Shown: piece by piece, positions 10,373 to 21,340 of the stretch
How the letters are laid out: every line of letters begins with the position of its first letter
How positions within the stretch are numbered: position 1 is the stretch's first letter
Assembly (NCBI GenBank): GCA_018340805.1
Contig: JACMZG010000008.1
Span: 73,701,988-73,765,987 of the forward strand
Origin: Microvelia longipes
Lineage: Eukaryota; Arthropoda; Insecta; Hemiptera; Veliidae
Reading direction: 5' to 3'
Length of the DNA stretch: 64,000 nucleotides
Made by a program: the position numbers and the translations under genes
The notes under the pieces: model-generated
Databases searched by the model: none
What the model was told of the DNA's origin: nothing
Seen by the model: the letters and a program-made list of their open reading frames with translations, nothing else

Positions 10373-10618
10373 TTAGAGGCGACCCACCCATTCGCTCCCA
10401 TTTCTCTTCAAATTGCTCACTATTAGTCTTTGAGACTTAGAATTATGCTTATTCCCTCTTGGTTTTGGTTGACCTATAAGATCAAAAATCAGCTTTTGCT
10501 GTTCCTTGCTAACAAATACAGATAAATTTGTAATGACTTCTTCAAGTTGCGGTAAATATAACTTTTGAAATGTATTTATTGAATTCCTTAGTTGTACCAA
10601 ATAACTTATTTTTTGCAT
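10373..10618 (-). other. Unassigned 81-codon open frame
   Basis: A Met-to-stop frame of ordinary composition (QKLYLPQLEEVITNLSVFV and similar) rather than AT-driven low complexity. I recognise no domain and see no second copy in the window. It may be an exon remnant or a transposon fragment. Confidence 0.2.
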
Positions 10619-10869
10619 GCTAAGTATGAAGAAGGAAAGTATTCTTCGTCTCTGCTCAGAATTCAGAGCACATTCAAGCTATGTCCAGATCCGGATAAGG
10701 AAACGTAACAAATCAGAATTGACGCAGCGAGACAGAGGTGTTTTGCCAGCCTATAAATTGTGAAGAAATTTAGATTAATTAAACAATATGAAGTATATTA
10801 GATGCTACTCTTCTCGTTCTCATTCATTCTTAATGAGTTCTCTGATCATTTTTTGCAAAACATAATAGA

Positions 10870-11150
10870 ATCAGAAGATTTAGGTCATCCGGAGATGATC
10901 GCGACAATGTCCATGAAGAATCCGACGTTTCGCTTCCTCTGTGGGAAGCATCTTCCGAGATATAAGACATAATTTAGATAAAAACACAATGCTCTACAAA
11001 ACTTAATTCAGTTTTTCAGAGCATAGCGTTTTCATCCATGATGTTCAACGTCCCTGAAGATGCCTCACCCAGTGGAAGCGAAACGTCGGATGCTTCATCT
11101 ACATTGACGCGGTCACCACCGGAAGACCTAAATCTTCATGACAATAACCG
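10870..11150. repeat. Foldback element with GAAACGTCGG arms
   Basis: The left arm (AGATTTAGGTC ... CCGACGTTTCGCTTCC ... GAAGCATCTTC) is the inverse of the right arm (GAAGATGCC ... GGAAGCGAAACGTCGG ... GAAGACCTAAATCT), about 85 bp each around a loop of about 110 bp. A single arm-like copy is at 24535-24665 (GAAGCGAAACATCGG ... GGAAGACTTAAATCT ... AATCGCGGAAGCCTA). Confidence 0.8.
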
Positions 11151-11169
11151 CGGAAGCCTACGCAGTTTA

Positions 11170-11584
11170 TTTATGTTAAAATCTATTGATATAAGGTTAT
11201 TTTTATTTTATTTTTTATATACTAATATGGACTGTTTTAAATAACAGTAATCATAGCTATAAGTATAAGGAGCAAAAAAATATAAAAATATAATAAAGTT
11301 CGTATCGTATTTAATGAGTTAAAAAATCTCATTTGAAATATATTCTTTATGACCACTTTCACCAGTTTCAACAATAAAATTTGTATATTATCGCAATTTA
11401 TTAGGATATTTTTTTATAAATAAATGAAAAATCTATGGCTAGATGCCAGAACTATATGACTATATAGACTATTTCAATAAGATGTACTTTTACGTTTTCT
11501 CTTTTATTGAATGTACTTTACAAAAAAAGCTTATAACGAATTTGAACCGAGGGTGTGAAATACGTTTTGGTTTCTAAATACGAA

Positions 11585-11641
<57 letters not shown>

Positions 11642-12262
11642 ATATATATATATTATATATTTTATATATGTGTGTGTGTGTGTGTGGTGTGTGTTGTGTG
11701 TGTGTGTGTATATATAGTTGCCGACGGTTCATAAAAAAAGGAAATAAAAAAATTGAGAGGTGAGAAGTGCGGTGCTTGGCGGTGAAAATTTGAACTACGC
11801 AGAAGAGGAAATTTTAAGATGCCGGACGATTATAGTGAGCAATAAAATTAAGCAGTATGCTGATTGTAAATAATGTTTATAAGGTTCGCTTATTGTTTAT
11901 CATTCAGATAGAGCACTTCAAAAATTGTTTAAAAATATATTTATACTAGTTTATACCACAACTCCACCTCCTAGATATTTGACTCTACTCACAATAGCAG
12001 CGCATAAACTGGAGAACACTACTCTACTCTGCACAATTCTTCTTTGCACTATTTTTTTCATTTTAGAGTAACCTAGGATAACAGTGTTCATGGACAGAAA
12101 ATTGTGGAGTTTAAACTAAGATTCTTCTTGTCCGAGATTCGTTACGAAACATAGTGCAGTGCAGTTTAGGGCAGAATCGAGGACGAATTTGAAAATAGTA
12201 TTTACCCTAGGTCAATCTAGTGTACACTGGAGTAACGTTCCAAACAAACTTAATATCATGGA
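11170..12262. other. AT-rich stretch with a (TA)n(TG)n microsatellite
   Basis: A compound (TA)n then (TG)n array lies at about 11586-11716. No gene or terminal repeat is seen in the rest. Confidence 0.7.
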
Positions 12263-12573
12263 GGCCGTTTCACAAAAGTACAAGTCTTGTAGTAGCAAAA
12301 GTTGTAAAAACAACTTGTAATATCAAATTTACACGTGTTACCAAGGATACAATTGTAGATTTGTAGCATTTTTCTATTTAATAAACATTTTCTTGTCTAT
12401 TTCAATTACTTGTAACATTCACTTCTAGTGTTTTTTAATGTAATTCTATGAAAATCACAAATAATTACTAGTCTACACTTGTACATTAGTGAAACAAATT
12501 TCTTACAATTATTAGTAAACTTGTAGCTTTTTACTTGTAGTATACAAGACTTGTAGTTTCGTGAAACGGGGCC
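12263..12573. mobile_element. About 311-bp MITE with GGCC-GTTTCAC ends
   Basis: The left end GGCCGTTTCACAAAAGTACA continues to AGTCTTGTA. The right end TACAAGACTTGTAGTTTCGT continues to GAAACGGGGCC. These are inverted repeats of about 28 bp. The interior is AT-rich and non-coding. The superfamily is not assigned, though such ends occur in PIF/Harbinger-like MITEs. The target duplication is unclear. Confidence 0.75.
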
Positions 12574-12779
12574 CGGATATAATTTATCTCACTTATTCTT
12601 TTTTTGCTGCTCCCTATTCGAGGAACGAAGTTTCTGCCCTATATAACTACAAATCCTGACTTAACTTCTCTTCTCTCGGATATTGATAATAATAATATCG
12701 ACGCTCTGTTCTACTTCCTTATCTATGCTCTCAACCTAAGACCAAACAACAAAAAATTCTTAATTTTGGACACTACATA

Positions 12780-13625
12780 TTTTTACTTTTCCTCATTTAT
12801 ACCGTAGGTATATAGGAAAAGTATTGTGTTTGCAAAAAACTCCGAAACCGAGATGAAACCGTAATTATCTGTTTCAGGCGTTTCTAATGCCTCCTGAGTG
12901 GTTTTCGCAAAGTTGTCTGTAAGAGTGTGTGTGTGTGAGAGTATATGTCTGTTATTATCGTAGCACCCAGTGTATTTATGCTAGAAAGTTGAAATTTTGT
13001 TCATAAATCAGTCTACCGCTGTAGTTGTGCTATTCGGAAAATATTTTTTTATGATGTCATTAACCCGCAATAACGCCTCAGCAAAAGTACCAAAAATCAT
13101 AAAACGTGGAAAAATGATGTAATTGGATTGAGATTAAGCACGCATGTGACTATGTATAAGTCTAACATATATGCTAAGTTTCCTCTCATTATCAGAAGTA
13201 TTTCAATTTTTATAAAATAACTTGTGTCCGTTTTTTAAAAATTTGTAAAAAAAATTGAAAATGATCCAATTAAGTTGAAATTTGGTACAAGTGTATACCA
13301 TTACCTAATAAATAATTACACTGTGTTTCGTTTCAATACGACAGTTAATACAGTACATTCAATATACAGTTTATGATTTTTTGTTGGATCATAAAAATCA
13401 AGGAGCATTGAGTATGGCAAGTGGTTTATGGGTGACCGCTGAAGATGAGACAGATGCATTTACTATCTGAAGACGATTGATGCGAGTCCAGAGACATGTT
13501 GCAGAATACTTTTGGCGAACTGTATTCCTAAGGACGAGCAAAGCGAGTCCGAAGCAGGGAGGATGATCGTAGCGAATCTTATGTAGTGAGGAAAAGTTAC
13601 GAGGTACCCCGTACCTGATTTTTTT
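12780..13625 (+). mobile_element. 5S-containing dispersed element, reference full-length copy
   Basis: About 840 bp. Block A (12790-12965): CCGTAGGTATATAGGAAAAG, TCCGAAACCGAGAT, CTCCTGAGTGGTTTTC and a GTGTGTGTG stretch. Block B (about 13010-13110): GTGCTATTCGGAAAATA and ATGATGTCATTAACCCGC. Block C (about 13135-13340): GCACGCATGTG and AAATTTGGTACAAGTGTATA. Then a 5S-rRNA-like segment (13383-13440), a hairpin-rich tail (13500-13617) and a T run. The same order recurs at 19900-20560, 39873-40705 and 63315-63880, so it is one element, not a chance cluster. No coding capacity. The mobilising machinery is unknown. Confidence 0.85.
13383..13440 (+). promoter_or_regulatory. 5S-rRNA-like internal Pol III promoter segment
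   Basis: GTTGGATCATAAAAATCAAG followed by GAGCATTGAGTATGGC and GGTTTATGGGTGACCGCT parallels the internal control region of metazoan 5S rRNA (GATCACC..., TTAAGCAGC, GGATGGG, GACCGC). The better-preserved copy is at 52613-52675. Similarity is to 5S as I remember it; no alignment was run. Confidence 0.7.
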
Positions 13626-14814
13626 ATTATGATAAAAAATTAATTTTTTTGCTCGGCCTAATGCTTATAGTTAATCATATATATCTCTTAATCATTAATC
13701 TCTTGCCAACCTATATATATTTTTTAACATTTTATGTCCCACTACTACCCCAATAACTTCCACGTCATAACTACCCAAACAAATTACAATTAAGTTAAAA
13801 GAAATTTAGTTTAAGTTTATAGATGTGTTAATCTTAGAAGCTCGTATTTATATTTTTCCACTTTTTATATTGCCATTTAGTATTGTAGATTTGTTTGTAA
13901 ATAAAATAAAAGATTTTATTATTATAATTATACAATTTGTCTGGTTAGCGGACCTCTACGACAGAATTTTTATGATCTCCATCATCACTATTTATTGTAA
14001 CCACAATTTTAAAATTTAAATTTTCATTTATATAGTCGTTAAAAAAACAATAAAAATATAATTCATACTTTACAAATAAGTTAATATACATAAATATAAG
14101 TGTTGAGACACAAGGTTTTTTTTAAAGCGGATAGTTAAATTATGTACTTTTGAAAAAGATATTTGTCAAATTGTCATAAAGAAGTACTTAAAGGCTGAAA
14201 GTTAAACCTTGCTATGGCGCACATTTCTGTGTTGTTTTAAAATTAAATCAACTTTTACTTATAAATGCAGTGTGAATATTTAAAACAAAAAATGTATGTA
14301 ATGTTATCATCAAAAGAAAATTTTATTAAATTGTAATACGATTTGTTTGTTTTTTTTTGCATTTTTATCGAAAAGATTTTAAAATATTAAAATGTATTTA
14401 ATAGTAATTTAAATATGTTACTTAACAAAGGAAAAATAGTATTACTTAGTTAAAACATGATTAATATGTATAAAATAGTACATAAATAAAATTATTTGTT
14501 ACTGCTTCAGCAGTCTGATATAAATTAGAAACAAATTCTTCACGGCAGAGTAGTTTTATTTAATTAGATTGAAAAACTCTTAAATTATACCTAATTATAA
14601 ACTTTAGCTCTAACAGCTGTAATATAGGCTCTGACCACTTGGCCTTTACTCTAACCGTTTAAGAAATTGGGTACTGAACTTAATTTTGTCAAAAACTCAA
14701 CTATAATCAAATTTAGAAATTTATGAAATAATGACAAATTCTGTCATATTAAATTTAAAACGAAAACATCAAAACGAACAAGTATTAAAAATTGACACAG
14801 CTTGGCAGCTGTGA
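13626..14814. other. AT-rich stretch without recognised feature
   Basis: A short open frame at 13825-14019 has only AT-driven hydrophobic composition. At 14390-14455 there is one outlying degenerate unit of the minisatellite that begins at 14815. Confidence 0.5.
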
Positions 14815-15137
14815 CAGTATTAAAATGTTAAAATTCAATTAAAATATGTCACTTAATAATGGCGAAAGAGTGTTAAATTGCTAAAATTCAATTAAAATAT
14901 GTCACTTAATGAAGGCGAAATAGTATTAATGCTAAAATTAAATTAAAATATGTCAGTCTATAAAGGCGGAAGAGTATTAAATTGCTGAAATTAAATTAAA
15001 ATATGTCACTTAAAACTGGCGAAAGAGTGTTAAATTGCTAAAATTTAATTAAAATATGTCACTTTATAAAGGCGAAATAGTATTAAATTACTAAAATTTT
15101 ATTAAAATGTGTCACTTAATGCAAGTAAAAGAGTATT
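14815..15137. repeat. 53-bp minisatellite, six units
   Basis: The unit (TTAAATTGCTAAAATT, then CAATTAAAATATGTCACTTA, then AAGGCGAAAGAG) repeats about six times with 5-15% divergence. It shares no sequence with the 53-bp array at 8782-9207. Confidence 0.85.
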
Positions 15138-15525
15138 ATAGTAGGATCCCTACGAATTCGTTCCTGGCAAAAGAAGAATCCGTAGAGCTCAACTCTAAAA
15201 CACTTTTAATGAAACAATGATTAGAGAAGTAATAGTTAATTGTACTAATATGCATTACCAATTCATTTTTACTAATTGGATTCAAGGAGTTTTATGAGGT
15301 AGAATATGTATTTTGTAGTCGATGGAAGGGAAACCGACTTTTTTACGCAAACTTATTATTCTGAGTTAGAGCGTAGCGAGACTTCAAAAATGAAAATATT
15401 AAAAATAAGCTTTAAAAAATATTCCATTCAAGTTTTTTTATACGACCAACAGGGAATCAATTATTCCAAGGAACCTAAAATGTATGCGATTTTATCAAAT
15501 TTTGAACGTGTGCCATCGTATAAAG

Positions 15526-16192
15526 CAGTAGCGGACTGAGCCAAAAAGACCATAGGAGGGTTGGGCCTAAAAGTGCCTTAACCTGTAAATCAAGAAGCCT
15601 AATAGGTGGTAGGAGGGAGAGGTACTCTATTGTTTCCTAAGTAGAAGGGTGTACTTTTAACTAGGATAGCATTAATGATTATAGCAAGCTTAATTTATTT
15701 AATTTAAAAAATATATTTTACTTCAATAATAAATTAAAATAAAGTTAAGTTTATAAAATAAATAAGTACGTATAAAATAAACTTAAGTACAAAAACTAAC
15801 CAGCGTCTCTCCACCAAAGAGTTTCGGCAATAATGCCATCAACAGTGCTGGAGAATTGAGTGCAGACGTCTAACAGAGTATCTAAAGACTTTACGAAGTC
15901 ATTAAGTTTATTTATTTAAATATAATATTTAATTAAAATCTATTATGTTTAATCTCTATAGATCCCTTTTGTATTGCTTTAGGGCCCTGATGAGATATGT
16001 CAAGGGCTATTTTAGGGCACTGTCTTCCATTTGGAACCTTCAAAGTATAAAGAATATGTGTGCATTATAAGTTTAATAATATTTAATATGATTTTTTTTT
16101 TTTTTAATTTTCCTTGTTTTTTCTTTAAGTTTATTTTTGTCAAAGGCCTTATGGAGGACTGCTGCCTTCTCTCACTGGCCAGTCCGCTCCTG
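15526..16192. mobile_element. hAT-type non-autonomous element
   Basis: Ends are CAGTAGCGGACTGAGCC and CTGGCCAGTCCGCTCCTG, imperfect inverted repeats in CAG...CTG form. The flanking octamers GTATAAAG (15518-15525) and ATATGAAG (16193-16200) match at 6 of 8, consistent with an old 8-bp hAT target duplication. The 667-bp interior is AT-rich with no open frame of note. The superfamily call rests on end form and duplication length. Confidence 0.7.
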
Positions 16193-16384
16193 ATATGAAG
16201 GCCCCAACTCTGGCTTGTTTAAAGTCATTTAAAGTATATTTAAAATACATTATGGTTTGAAACACTAAAAAATAAGTCAATTTTTTCAGGTCCGACTCCT
16301 TGACTATACTTAATATAAAAACTTACTATTGAGGGTGCTAAATTTTGCCTAAACCTAGATTCGTTTAACGAAAAGGTTCTTTTA

Positions 16385-16553
16385 CGAGTACTTAACACAC
16401 AGGCTCACAACCACCGGCTAAATGTCCCTTTCAAAGGACATCACGTGAAAGGCTGTCTATCCCACGATTGAAAATCCCAGAGGCCCCGACTGTTAACGAA
16501 CCCGGACTGTCTGGGTAGCAGGCAGAAGTCCTAACCAATCACCCAAAAAGATT
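16385..16553 (-). mobile_element. tRNA-derived SINE, family 2 (second copy)
   Basis: Read on the minus strand it has GGGTGATTGGTTAGGACTTC as a degenerate head, a CCGGGTTCGTTAAC B-box-like string, then GGGGCCTCTGGGATTTTC and GGTGGTTGTGAGCCTGTGTG, the same body as 3050-3170. Confidence 0.7.
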
Positions 16554-16891
16554 CAGTATTACCTAAGAGATCAGTTGTTTTTAAGAATCTTATCCATTCT
16601 ACGTATTTTTGCGCACATTTATTTATGTTTACACCGCATTGTTCGTTATTTTATTTAATAAAAAAAATAACAGCAAGCAACAAAAATGCTTACGGCAATA
16701 ATTCCAAATAAGACAAATCTAATGTTTTTTAATATCTTTATGATAATTTTATTGCTAGTGGTAATTGAAAATTAGACAAAATTATAGACTACTTTAGAGT
16801 AGTTTTAACAGAATCACAACAAAAAGCAATTACGGTAAAATTATGAGACCAAACACATAATAAGCAACACTAATTTGAAATGGTCTTAGAT

Positions 16892-17160
16892 AAAAAAATC
16901 GGGTACGGGGTACCTCGGAACTTTTCCTCATCACATCGAATTCGCTACGCAAATCCTTCCTGCTTCGGACTCGCTTCGCTCGTCCTTAGAATATACTAGT
17001 CGTTAAGTTTATTTAGCAACCCATCCTTGGACTCGCTTCGCTCGTCCTCAGATAGGAAATTCATTGCTTTCATTCCTCGCGGTCACCCATCCAGGCACTG
17101 ACCACGCTCGATGCAGCTTGACTTTTTTGATCCAACAAAAATCCAACTCAATACTTATCC
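16892..17160 (-). mobile_element. 5S-containing family, 5S segment plus tail
   Basis: On the minus strand: GTTGGATCAAAAAAGTCAAG, then CTGCATCGAGCGTGGTCAGT and GCCTGGATGGGTGACCGC (17079-17136), then two hairpin motifs of the form GACGAGCGAAGCGAGTCC, then the GGTACCCCGTACCCGATTTT end. Blocks A-C are absent, so the copy starts close to the 5S segment, as a reverse-transcribed Pol III product might. Confidence 0.85.
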
Positions 17161-17608
17161 TTGATGCCAACTTTCTTATACTAAAGTTTTAAATAAAGAA
17201 CTTTTATTTAAAACTTTGAACCCGCTTCGCTTGTCTTCAGAATGTCATTCGGTCCAAAACCTTAAAGTCTATATAAATATTCCATTTGATACGCTTGATC
17301 TGAGAATGCAAAGTTGGTTTAACCTAACTTCAAGAGTCTAAGGCGTAATTACATGGGTTTCGCTAAGCTCGACCGTAGAAAGATTCGTAACCATCTCATA
17401 ATCCTTAGAACCACAAGGTATTCATCCTAACCAGTGCGCATGATCACTCAATGTAGCGGACACAGAGTACATCGTGAACTTGGCTTCCGCTAGACAATTA
17501 CACATACATAATAATGATAAGCATTATATTCCGGGGACAAACGAAGCGAGTTGTTATAACGGCTCCATTTATTTGTCCTCTAGTTTTTGACGTAGACAAT
17601 TTCGATCA
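17161..17608. other. No recognised feature
   Basis: A few isolated CGCTTCGCT-type motifs (17222, 17360) suggest further eroded tail pieces. Nothing else is recognised. Confidence 0.4.
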
Positions 17609-17908
17609 CGCAAGAAGAAGAAAATAATTAATTAATCAGATTAAATGGTCATTAATATGGTCTACATGGTCAATTTAGAATGTCATTGTTTTTAAAGAAA
17701 CCCTGGACCTAAGAATAAAATAGTAATCATTGACTTAAAATTAATATTTTATTCTAAGGTCAAGCGTTTCTTGAAAAATACTGACGGTCTAAATGAGCGT
17801 CAGTATTTTAGACCGTCAGTAATATGACACATAGATCGTTTTATAAACTGGTGAATGGTCATTAATGACCATTTTATAAACTTAATTAATCATTTTCTTC
17901 TGTCTGCA
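17609..17908. repeat. Palindrome-rich foldback element
   Basis: The outer arms (AAGAAGAAGAAAATAATTAA, then AAATGGTCATTAATATGG) are inverted at 17845-17905. Inside are two further hairpins. One has arms of about 33 bp (AAGAAACCCTGGACCTAAGA, inverse near 17740-17775). The other has ACTGACGGTCTA facing TAGACCGTCAGT (17789-17820). Confidence 0.75.
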
Positions 17909-19004
17909 TGATTAAACATGTATAAGTCTAAATAACTATGTTGGGTAACTTAAAAAAAAAATTAAAATAAAAAAATAATTTACTCACAATTTTCAATAAA
18001 GTACAAAAAAAAATAATAAACATAACCTTACCAACGAAATAACAGTTTAAATACAATATGTACACTATTACATCTCACAAACTAACACTTAATAGGAATA
18101 ACTCATATTATATTGCACATATAATAAAATATTAAAGCTTTAAACGCATATTATATCATAAATAGGTACAATAAAAGTATTTTATTTATTGTAACTTAAA
18201 ATGGAATGATTAAGTTATTAACTTCACTCCATTTATATCTTTACTGTATTTATTTGTTTTTTTTATTTATTTTTATTATTGTTTTATATTTTTTTATATA
18301 GGTCAACAGCTAGTTCAAAAAAGGATTGAAGTTTTTTTTTCTTAATACTTATTTTATATATTTTTAATAGTTAATAAAATAAAAATTTTTAAGTTGCAAG
18401 ATTAAATTATGTTTTAATAATGTTCATTTCTCTTTTTTTATTATACTTGCTTTTCTAAGCTTTTATAACGTATTTGCTATAAAGTTTATTTTATAATTTA
18501 TTAGAAAATTTATTATAAGTTTTTAAGTAATTAATAAAAATATTTTACTTAAACTATATATATTAAATACAATAATATAAAATAAAAAAGATTCAATACA
18601 ACAATATCCGATTTAAATGGTACTCAAGATATAACAAGGGTTTTACTGTCACCTCAATCTATGGATACCTAAATACATCTAACTGATCTAAAGAAGAGCC
18701 GATTTATAAAAAAAGAACAAATAAATAAAATAAAAATAGTTTTGTTCCTTTGACATATTTAATCCGATTTATAAACTTTTGGAGATTACTCATACTAATC
18801 TAAAGAAAAGATTAAAGAATCATTGATAGAATAAATGGATAAAATATATAATAGGAATCAGTAATTACATTTTGTTCCCTTAATATAAATAATTAAAATA
18901 ATAAAAGAAAATATTATATAATATGACAGATTACATATGGAATTTAGATTAAAAATAGTAAAAAGTACGAGTTATAATTCTTATTTTTTTTTCTTATTAA
19001 TGCA
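17909..19004. other. Very AT-rich stretch, nothing recognised
   Basis: Long A/T runs; no open frame above about 60 codons with plausible composition and no inverted-repeat ends found. Confidence 0.6.
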
Positions 19005-19850
19005 GTAGGTAAGTAGAAAAGGTATTCTGATCCGAAACCGAAATTTGACCTGAATTATCGGCTATTTTAAGCCCTCCTGAGTGGTTTTCACAAAGATTAT
19101 TCTCTGTATGTGTGTGTTTGCTTTTTATCATAATAGCTCCTAGTGTATAATGCTAGAAAAATCAAAATCAGTGAAAAATAAATTTTTAGGTCTAATTGTG
19201 TCATAGCCGGAAAATAATTGTGCCATAGGCGGAAAATAATCGTGCCATAACCGGAAAATAATCGTGCCATAGCCGTAAAATAATTGTGCCATAGCCGTAA
19301 AATAATTGTGCCATAGCCGGAAAATAATTGTGCCATAGCCGGAAAAAAATTGTGCCATAGCCGGAAAATAATTTTTTATGACGCCATTAATCGGCTCTAA
19401 TAACGACGAAAATTTCGAATATTCATAAATCGCTGAAACATGTTCCAATTTCAGCACGCATGTATAGAACCAATCAATGTGTCAAGTTCCATCTTATTAT
19501 CAGCATTAGTTATATTTTTATCGAAAGACTTGAAAATTTGCTCCAATTCGAAAAAAACAATTGAGTTAAAATTTGGTACGAGTATGTCCCTCTTATTTAT
19601 TACATAGGAATACACTTGTAATAAGTTACGTTTAAACTTGGAATGACAATATATGTATAGTGTTTTTTATGTAAGACAAGAAACGTCGAACGCTGGGACT
19701 AAAACAAATTTATTGTATGAAGACGAGCAAAGCGAGTCAGAAGAAGTGATGATGAGCGTAGCAAATCTGATAGGGGAGAAAATAGTTGCGAGAAGGTCCG
19801 AGTCTAAATTTATCCTTCTGTTTAAAAAAATCTATTTGTTTTAAATTTTT
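19005..19850 (+). mobile_element. 5S-containing family copy with internal minisatellite
   Basis: Block A is at 19005-19110 (AGTAGAAAAGGTATTCTGAT, then CTCCTGAGTGGTTTTCACAA), block B is expanded into a 22-bp array, block C is at 19430-19600 (CAGCACGCATG, AAATTTGGTACGAGTATG) and the tail is at 19718-19800 (GAAGACGAGCAAAGCGAGTC, GATGAGCGTAGCAAATCTGA). The 5S-like segment is eroded or lost. Confidence 0.75.
19199..19375 (+). repeat. 22-bp minisatellite, eight units
   Basis: Units start at 19199, 19221, 19243, 19265, 19287, 19309, 19331 and 19353 (TGCCATAGCCGGAAAATAAT plus TG). The unit corresponds to the single block B string GTGCTATTCGGAAAATA in sister copies. Two open frames across it are repeat translations, not genes. 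Confidence 0.92.
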
Positions 19851-19899
19851 ATGATTATAATCCATAAAATGTATATTGAATTAAGAGGCCTTGAAAAAG

Positions 19900-20560
19900 T
19901 ATAACATAATAAATACCACCGATGTTAAAAAAATAGCTCGGATACAAGCCAAATTTTAATCCTGGTCACCAAGTCAGGTACTGACTCCGCCCGATGATGT
20001 TTTACATTAGTGATCCGGCAATGAATTTAGATATATGAGTCGTAATAAAATGATATCAAGTAAACTTATTTATTACATAAAGAGTGCAATTGTCCTGATT
20101 TCTAACGATTCTTGACAACACGTATACATACAATTTGATAAAAATTCCACTAATACTTCTAATGAGATTAAACTTTGACACATTTCTGGTTCTCATATAG
20201 GACAACATACGTGCCGAATTTCAAATGGATCCGATCATTCGTCTGTGTTCAATAAATTTTGAAATGTTAACCGAGTCATGAATGACATTTAATAGTTATA
20301 GAAAAATTATTTTCCGAATAGAACAACTAAACCTAGAGATTGATTATTTTTTACAAAGTTTTTATTCTCTAGAAAATACATATTTGTATCTGTAATTATA
20401 ACAGACATAAACTCACACACATTGACAGAAAACTTGGTCAAAATCACTCCTCAGACATTTTTAAAAACAAATGAAACGGGTAACTGAATTGAAATCCCGG
20501 ATCGAATATTTAGTTGAAACTGAATGCTACTTCTATATACCTGGGGTATAAACGAGAAAA
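19900..20560 (-). mobile_element. 5S-containing family copy (tail-to-tail with the previous one)
   Basis: On the minus strand: block A 20545-20400, block B around 20330 (TTGTTCTATTCGGAAAATAA), block C 20320-20080 and a 5S-like segment at 20019-19961 (GGATCACTAATGTAAAACAT, then CATCGGGCGGAGTCAGTACC). The GATCACTAA string is nearer to true 5S (GATCACC) than in most copies. The tail is eroded. Confidence 0.7.
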
Positions 20561-20625
20561 TAAAAAATAAAATTATGTCTAGAATGTTGATAGATATAGT
20601 GGTTTACTCTTATAAAACTAATAAT

Positions 20626-21340
20626 AGTCCAAGTGCCAGGCCTTGAAGTGGATCATTTTGTGCTACTTCAAACCATTTTTTTCTGAAAATATACCTTAAA
20701 TTATCAACGAAAAGCACAGTCTGCCTGTCCAGAGTGGAGCCACTATGACATGGAGCCAATATGAATGCGATCGGCCAAAATATTAGAAAATCGCTCAAAT
20801 TCTAATTCTCTTACAATAAGTCGTTCCCTGTAGGTCGTGTGCAAAACATGAAAAGTACATTTTTTAAAGCTGATAAAATTTTCTAAAAAACGAGTAATTT
20901 TTTTTTTTGTCAAAACCGGATAACTACCACTACTGTTATGGCATTTCTTCATTAACCAAAAAATGCACAAAAAGCCGATATCTTTTCAAAGAAATTCACT
21001 GACTGCATAAATTAGCCATTTTTTGTTTTTTTAAACAGCCATAACTTTGGTTGTGCTCATCCGATTTTGATGATTAAACACTCGTTTTATAAAAAAATTC
21101 AACAGATTTAAAAACGTTCTATTTATGTTTTCACACGATCTACAGGGAACCACTTTTTCTGAGAAAACTGAACTAAGTGCGATTTCATTAAAATTTTGAG
21201 CATGCGCAATCATATGAAGGGCTCCACTCTGGATAGGCAGACTATGTTTATTCTCCACAATTTAAGATATATTTTCAGAAATATTTGGTTTGAAGTAGGA
21301 CAAAATGAGTCACATTTTTTCAAGTCAGGCTCTTGGACAA
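20626..21340. mobile_element. About 715-bp foldback element with ~150-bp inverted repeats
   Basis: The left arm runs from GTCCAAGTGCCAGGCC through TTTTTCTGAAAATATACCTT to CAGTCTGCCTGTCCAGAGTG. The right arm is its inverse, ending GGCTCTTGGAC. Inner parts also pair (CCCTGTAGGTCGTGTG with CACACGATCTACAGGG). A second copy is at 57546-58169. Non-coding. The target duplication is unclear. Confidence 0.85.

Noticed and set aside
11040..11100. Hammerhead-ribozyme core (CTGAAGA ... GAAAC)
   Set aside because: CTGAAGA and GAAAC are present at 11053-11090, but stem III with an adjacent cleavage triplet and a matching stem I cannot be formed, and the sister copy at 24545 lacks CTGA.
13383..13440. Functional 5S rRNA gene
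   Set aside because: Only the internal part resembles 5S; the 5' and 3' strands that close the terminal helix are missing in every copy.
15306..15539. 77-residue frame
   Set aside because: Runs into the hAT-type element end at 15526 and includes an eroded GAGCGTAGCGAGAC tail motif; no domain.
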